Source: SCUN01 sp964343975
GTDB taxonomy: Bacteria; Acidobacteriota; Vicinamibacteria; Vicinamibacterales; SCN-69-37
Direction: 5' to 3'
Assembly (NCBI GenBank): GCA_964343975.1
Contig: CAYFLU010000002.1
Span: forward strand, 14,340 to 78,339
Length of the DNA: 64,000 nucleotides
Both the position numbers and the translations under genes were made by a program. The notes beneath the pieces are model-generated. The model worked only from the letters and a program-made list of their open reading frames with translations. It ran no database searches and was not told the origin of the DNA. Shown here piece by piece: positions 61,056 through 64,000 of this stretch; the stretch's first letter is position 1, and the number at the start of each line of letters is the position of its first letter.

Positions 61056-63982
61056 CGGGCGTGTCTCGCCGTGTCGTGACGGCCGCGACATTGCTGTGGC
61101 TGGCCTACGCGGTGACTCGCTGGGCGACGTCCGCCGTGTGGCCGGCGCTTCACAACATCACGGGCGATTTCGCGGCGGTCTTTCCGAGTCCCTATTTCGC
61201 ACGCTGGCGGCCGGATTTTCCGACCGGACAGGTGTGGGAGGGGGGCTGGTACGGTGGACCACTGCTGCACTTTGTGACCCTCCCGCTCCTCGCACTGCCG
61301 CGATGGTGGATGGTGCCGCCCGCGTGGGCGTTCGTGAATGCCGTGTGTCTGGTGTTGTCGTTCCGTTGGGTCTGGCGCCTCGCGGACGTGCGCGGTCGAC
61401 TGTCATGGCGGACGCTCTGTGTCATCGCCGGGTTGTGGATGGCCTTCCAGCCGTTGTCGACGGCCTATGCCTCAGGCGATATCGAGATCGTCGAACTGGC
61501 GTTCATGCTCGCTGGTGTGAGCGCGCTGACGACGTCGCGTGAGACGGCCGCCGGCGTCTGGCTGGGGTTGGCCACGACCTTGAAGTTCCTGCCCATCGGG
61601 TTTCTCGGATGGTGTGGGCTGCGTGGGCGCTGGCGCGTCGTGGTGGCTGGGGCCAGCTCCATCGCGGCGGTGCTGTTGATTACGGGAGCGACGCTGGGCT
61701 GGCAGGAAAGCCGCGTGGCCGCCGCCCTGGCATCGCCGGAGACGCTGGCCAATGCAGGCCTGCACGAACTCTCAATCACCTCCATGTTCATTCACTGGAG
61801 CGGCCTCGTGGACCTCGGCCGGGGCGGCTTGCTGTGGTTGCCGTCGGATCGCGCGGCCCAGGCCGCTGCGGCCGGGCGCCTCGCGAGCCTGCTCGTGTTG
61901 GCCGGTTTGGGCGTGATCTTGTTCGGGCGGAGACGGGCATCGGTCTCGCCCTACGAGATTGCTGTGCTGTTCCTCACCATGTTCATCGCCGTGCCGCGCA
62001 ATCACGATTACTACTACCTCTTTGCGCTGGTTCCGCTCTCGATTGTCTTGGCGCGCGCGGTGGCGGATCGTGATCGGGTCGCGGTGGCAGGCGCCGCACT
62101 CGCGTACGGACTCATGTCACCGCCCGTGCCCTTCACATGGATCGACCGATCGCACGTGTTTGCCTGGCCGTTTGCCTACGTGGTGAATGCGAACAATCTG
62201 CCGGTGATCGGGGCGCTCGTCCTCTGGGTGGTGGTGAGCCGGCCGTTGGTCGGTGATGAGACGGTTGGCGGCCGCCCAGCCCGTCGATGGTGGCAGTTGG
62301 CGATGGCGGTGGTGCTTCTCGGAGCCGTGACGGCGACGGTGGCGGCGTGGCGCAGCGTGCGACTGCCGGCCAACGCAGACATCGCCGGTCTCACGCCGCC
62401 GGTGGCGGTAGGAGAGGCCGGCGGGTTGGCCGTGTCTCCAGACGGATCGCGTGTCGCCTATGTGTCGGCGTCAGATCAGCTGTGCGTCGTTGCGACGACA
62501 GCGGGTGCACGGCCGCGGTGCTTGGACACGCCACGACAGGCGCGGGCGCCGTTCTTCTCGCCCGACGGGCGGCGGCTCGCGTTTGTGTCGCAGGCGCGGG
62601 TCTGGATCGGCGATGTCGATCTGTCGGCGGCCTCATCGGTCGCCGACGCCGATCCGGAGTCGACCTTGGTATGGACGGTCGATCCGCAGTCTCCGGTGGA
62701 GCGTCGCGACGGGACGCTGCTTGTGGCGCGAACGCGCGGCATCCTGCGTGTGAATCCCCACGACGGCACGACGCGATGGCTCGTGACGGCCGAATCCGGC
62801 GCCGGGCTGTGGCGCGATCCCACGCTGCTGCCTGACGGCGACCATGTGATGTTCACCGTCGTCTCGAGCGTCGGCGGTGCAGACGGGACGATCGAGGTGC
62901 ACGCCATTCGAGACGCGACGCGCGTGCGCGTGACCAGCGGGAGCCGCGCGACGTACGACGTCGCCACGCGCCGGCTACTGTTCCTGCATGCTGGCCGGTT
63001 CGTCGCCGCGCCGTTTGATGTGTCGACGTTTGCGTTGACCGGGCCGGCCGTGCACGTCACTGAGCCGGCCGTCACCGCCAACGGGACGCCTCTGGTGGCG
63101 GTGTCGCCGTCGGGCACGGTGGTGGCGGTACCGGCCGAGCACGCGCCGCGGGTGGCCCGTTCCCTGTGGTGGATCGACCGACGTGGCGAGGCTCGCGCGA
63201 TGAACGTGCCGCCTGGCGACTACGACCAACCGCGGGTGTCGCCTGACGGCGGATCCGTCGCCGTGTTGGCGCGCGCTGGCGCGGTGGACGCGCTGATCGT
63301 CAACGCCGTGTCGTCTGCGGTGCGGCGCGTCGTCGTGCCTGCCGCGCAAGTGACCTCGATGGTGTGGAATGCGGGTGACGGCGAGCTCGCGGTGGCGGCG
63401 GGCGGACCCTCCGTATGGACCGTCGGCGTCGATGCGCCGGCGACACTCCGGTGGGTGGGCACCCCTGGTGACCCGCGTGCCGTCTGGCTGAGCGGTGGCA
63501 CGCGCGATGGACGCCGGCTCGCAGGCACCGATGGCAGTCGACTGTGGCTGTTCGATCAGGACACGGCGCGGTTCGCGTGGGTCGGTGGCGCCCGAGAACG
63601 CGGGGCGGTCTTCTCAGCCGACGGCCGCTGGTGGGCGGCCATCGCGGCCGATGGCGTGGTCGTACACGACGCCACAGGACTCGCGGGTCAGCTCGTTGTC
63701 GCGGATCCCAGCGCCAGCGAGCCGGCGTGGTCAGCCGACGGCCGTGAACTCTTTTACCGGACGGCCGACGCGCTCTGGGCCGTGCCGATGCGAGACGGCG
63801 CGCGTGCTGGTGAGCCGGTGCGTCTCTTCGCCGACCGGTTTGCACGCGCGCAAGGTCCGGTACGCAACTTTGACGTCGCGCCGGACGGGCAACACTTCGT
63901 CATGGTGGGGCCAGCAGAAGGCGCGGCCGCTGCCGCCACGCTCTCCGTGCTGCGCCACTGGCCTGCGACCGGCCGTCACTGA
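61052..63982 (+). CDS. GT87-like membrane glycosyltransferase fused to a PD40/TolB-type beta-propeller (copy 2)
   Basis: A protein of 976 residues, paralogue of the 31.4 kb gene. The membrane domain (1-435) has TGDFAAVFPSPYFARWRPDF with D39, LLHFVTLPL, GDIEIVELAF and GFLGWCGLRGRWRVVV. The C-terminal propeller (about 445-970) has blades FFSPDGRRLAFVSQ, VSPDGGSVAVLAR and FSADGRWWAAI. The order of domains and many residues agree with copy 1, but the sequences have diverged widely. The gene ends 18 bases before the window edge. Confidence 0.8.
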   Translation: MTGVSRRVVTAATLLWLAYAVTRWATSAVWPALHNITGDFAAVFPSPYFARWRPDFPTGQVWEGGWYGGPLLHFVTLPLLALPRWWMVPPAWAFVNAVCLVLSFRWVWRLADVRGRLSWRTLCVIAGLWMAFQPLSTAYASGDIEIVELAFMLAGVSALTTSRETAAGVWLGLATTLKFLPIGFLGWCGLRGRWRVVVAGASSIAAVLLITGATLGWQESRVAAALASPETLANAGLHELSITSMFIHWSGLVDLGRGGLLWLPSDRAAQAAAAGRLASLLVLAGLGVILFGRRRASVSPYEIAVLFLTMFIAVPRNHDYYYLFALVPLSIVLARAVADRDRVAVAGAALAYGLMSPPVPFTWIDRSHVFAWPFAYVVNANNLPVIGALVLWVVVSRPLVGDETVGGRPARRWWQLAMAVVLLGAVTATVAAWRSVRLPANADIAGLTPPVAVGEAGGLAVSPDGSRVAYVSASDQLCVVATTAGARPRCLDTPRQARAPFFSPDGRRLAFVSQARVWIGDVDLSAASSVADADPESTLVWTVDPQSPVERRDGTLLVARTRGILRVNPHDGTTRWLVTAESGAGLWRDPTLLPDGDHVMFTVVSSVGGADGTIEVHAIRDATRVRVTSGSRATYDVATRRLLFLHAGRFVAAPFDVSTFALTGPAVHVTEPAVTANGTPLVAVSPSGTVVAVPAEHAPRVARSLWWIDRRGEARAMNVPPGDYDQPRVSPDGGSVAVLARAGAVDALIVNAVSSAVRRVVVPAAQVTSMVWNAGDGELAVAAGGPSVWTVGVDAPATLRWVGTPGDPRAVWLSGGTRDGRRLAGTDGSRLWLFDQDTARFAWVGGARERGAVFSADGRWWAAIAADGVVVHDATGLAGQLVVADPSASEPAWSADGRELFYRTADALWAVPMRDGARAGEPVRLFADRFARAQGPVRNFDVAPDGQHFVMVGPAEGAAAAATLSVLRHWPATGRH

Positions 63983-64000
63983 CACAATAGAGGCCGTCCA

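Noticed and set aside
1..64000. tRNA genes, CRISPR arrays, insertion sequences or attachment sites
   Set aside because: I looked for direct-repeat arrays, transposase motifs and tRNA-like cloverleaf sequence in the few gaps and found none; almost all DNA is coding.

Overview
The window is a single, very dense block of glycan-assembly genes from a high-GC bacterium (roughly two-thirds G+C by eye). Many genes start with GTG, and start and stop codons usually overlap by 1-4 bases (ATGA, GTGA, TGATG). I see no tRNA, rRNA, CRISPR array, transposase or phage gene, and no gene-free gap above about 50 bases. The undecaprenyl-type priming enzyme, the lipoprotein and the signal-anchored proteins point to a diderm. 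PD40/TolB-type beta-propellers fused to membrane enzymes, together with the gene repertoire, make Acidobacteriota (Vicinamibacteria-like) my best guess. That guess is inference, not proof.

Layout. 1-16.1 kb: a nonulosonate (sialic-acid-like) start (NeuA-like and NeuB-like), then an ABC half-transporter of the MsbA/PglK type, a PhyH dioxygenase, four glycosyltransferases, an MT-like/GT2 fusion, five methyltransferases and two multi-membrane proteins. 16.1-29.7 kb: an accessory small-molecule module: VOC protein, stand-alone acyl carrier protein, AAC(3)-type acyltransferase, DUF4910 peptidase-like protein, a small unknown protein, formyltransferase, a glutamate-dehydrogenase-like protein without its catalytic lysine, an unrecognised protein of about 706 residues, an AMP-forming ligase, a cyclase-family hydrolase, a methyltransferase, a chorismatase/RidA-like protein and an unrecognised 624-residue protein. 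29.7-34.5 kb: a substrate-binding lipoprotein, a signal-anchored protein and a GT87/beta-propeller fusion. 34.5-41.6 kb: radical SAM-SPASM, GT2, AsnB, DCC-family protein, NeuD-like acyltransferase, creatininase-family protein, WbqC and a methyltransferase. 41.6-43.4 kb: two minus-strand genes (GT2, then a formyltransferase). 43.5-64 kb, plus strand again: RffA/WecE aminotransferase, GT39-like proteins, GT4 enzymes, a second AsnB, a GT4-YdcF fusion, a WecA-like/FlaA1-N-like fusion, a DUF4330/TIG protein, a GT39-CBM fusion, and a second signal-anchored-protein plus GT87/propeller pair.

How the genes may work together. The WecA-like fusion would start a lipid-linked glycan. The GT2 and GT4 enzymes would extend it with sugars that include a nonulosonate and a 4-amino-4,6-dideoxyhexose. 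Methyl-, formyl-, acyl- and amidotransferases would decorate it. The MsbA/PglK-like ABC protein is the only flippase candidate in the window, and the multi-TM GT-C-like enzymes could act on the periplasmic side. The most novel part is 16.1-29.7 kb, which looks like a pathway that makes and attaches an acyl or aryl group through an ACP and an AMP-ligase, possibly from chorismate. Substrates and products cannot be read from sequence.
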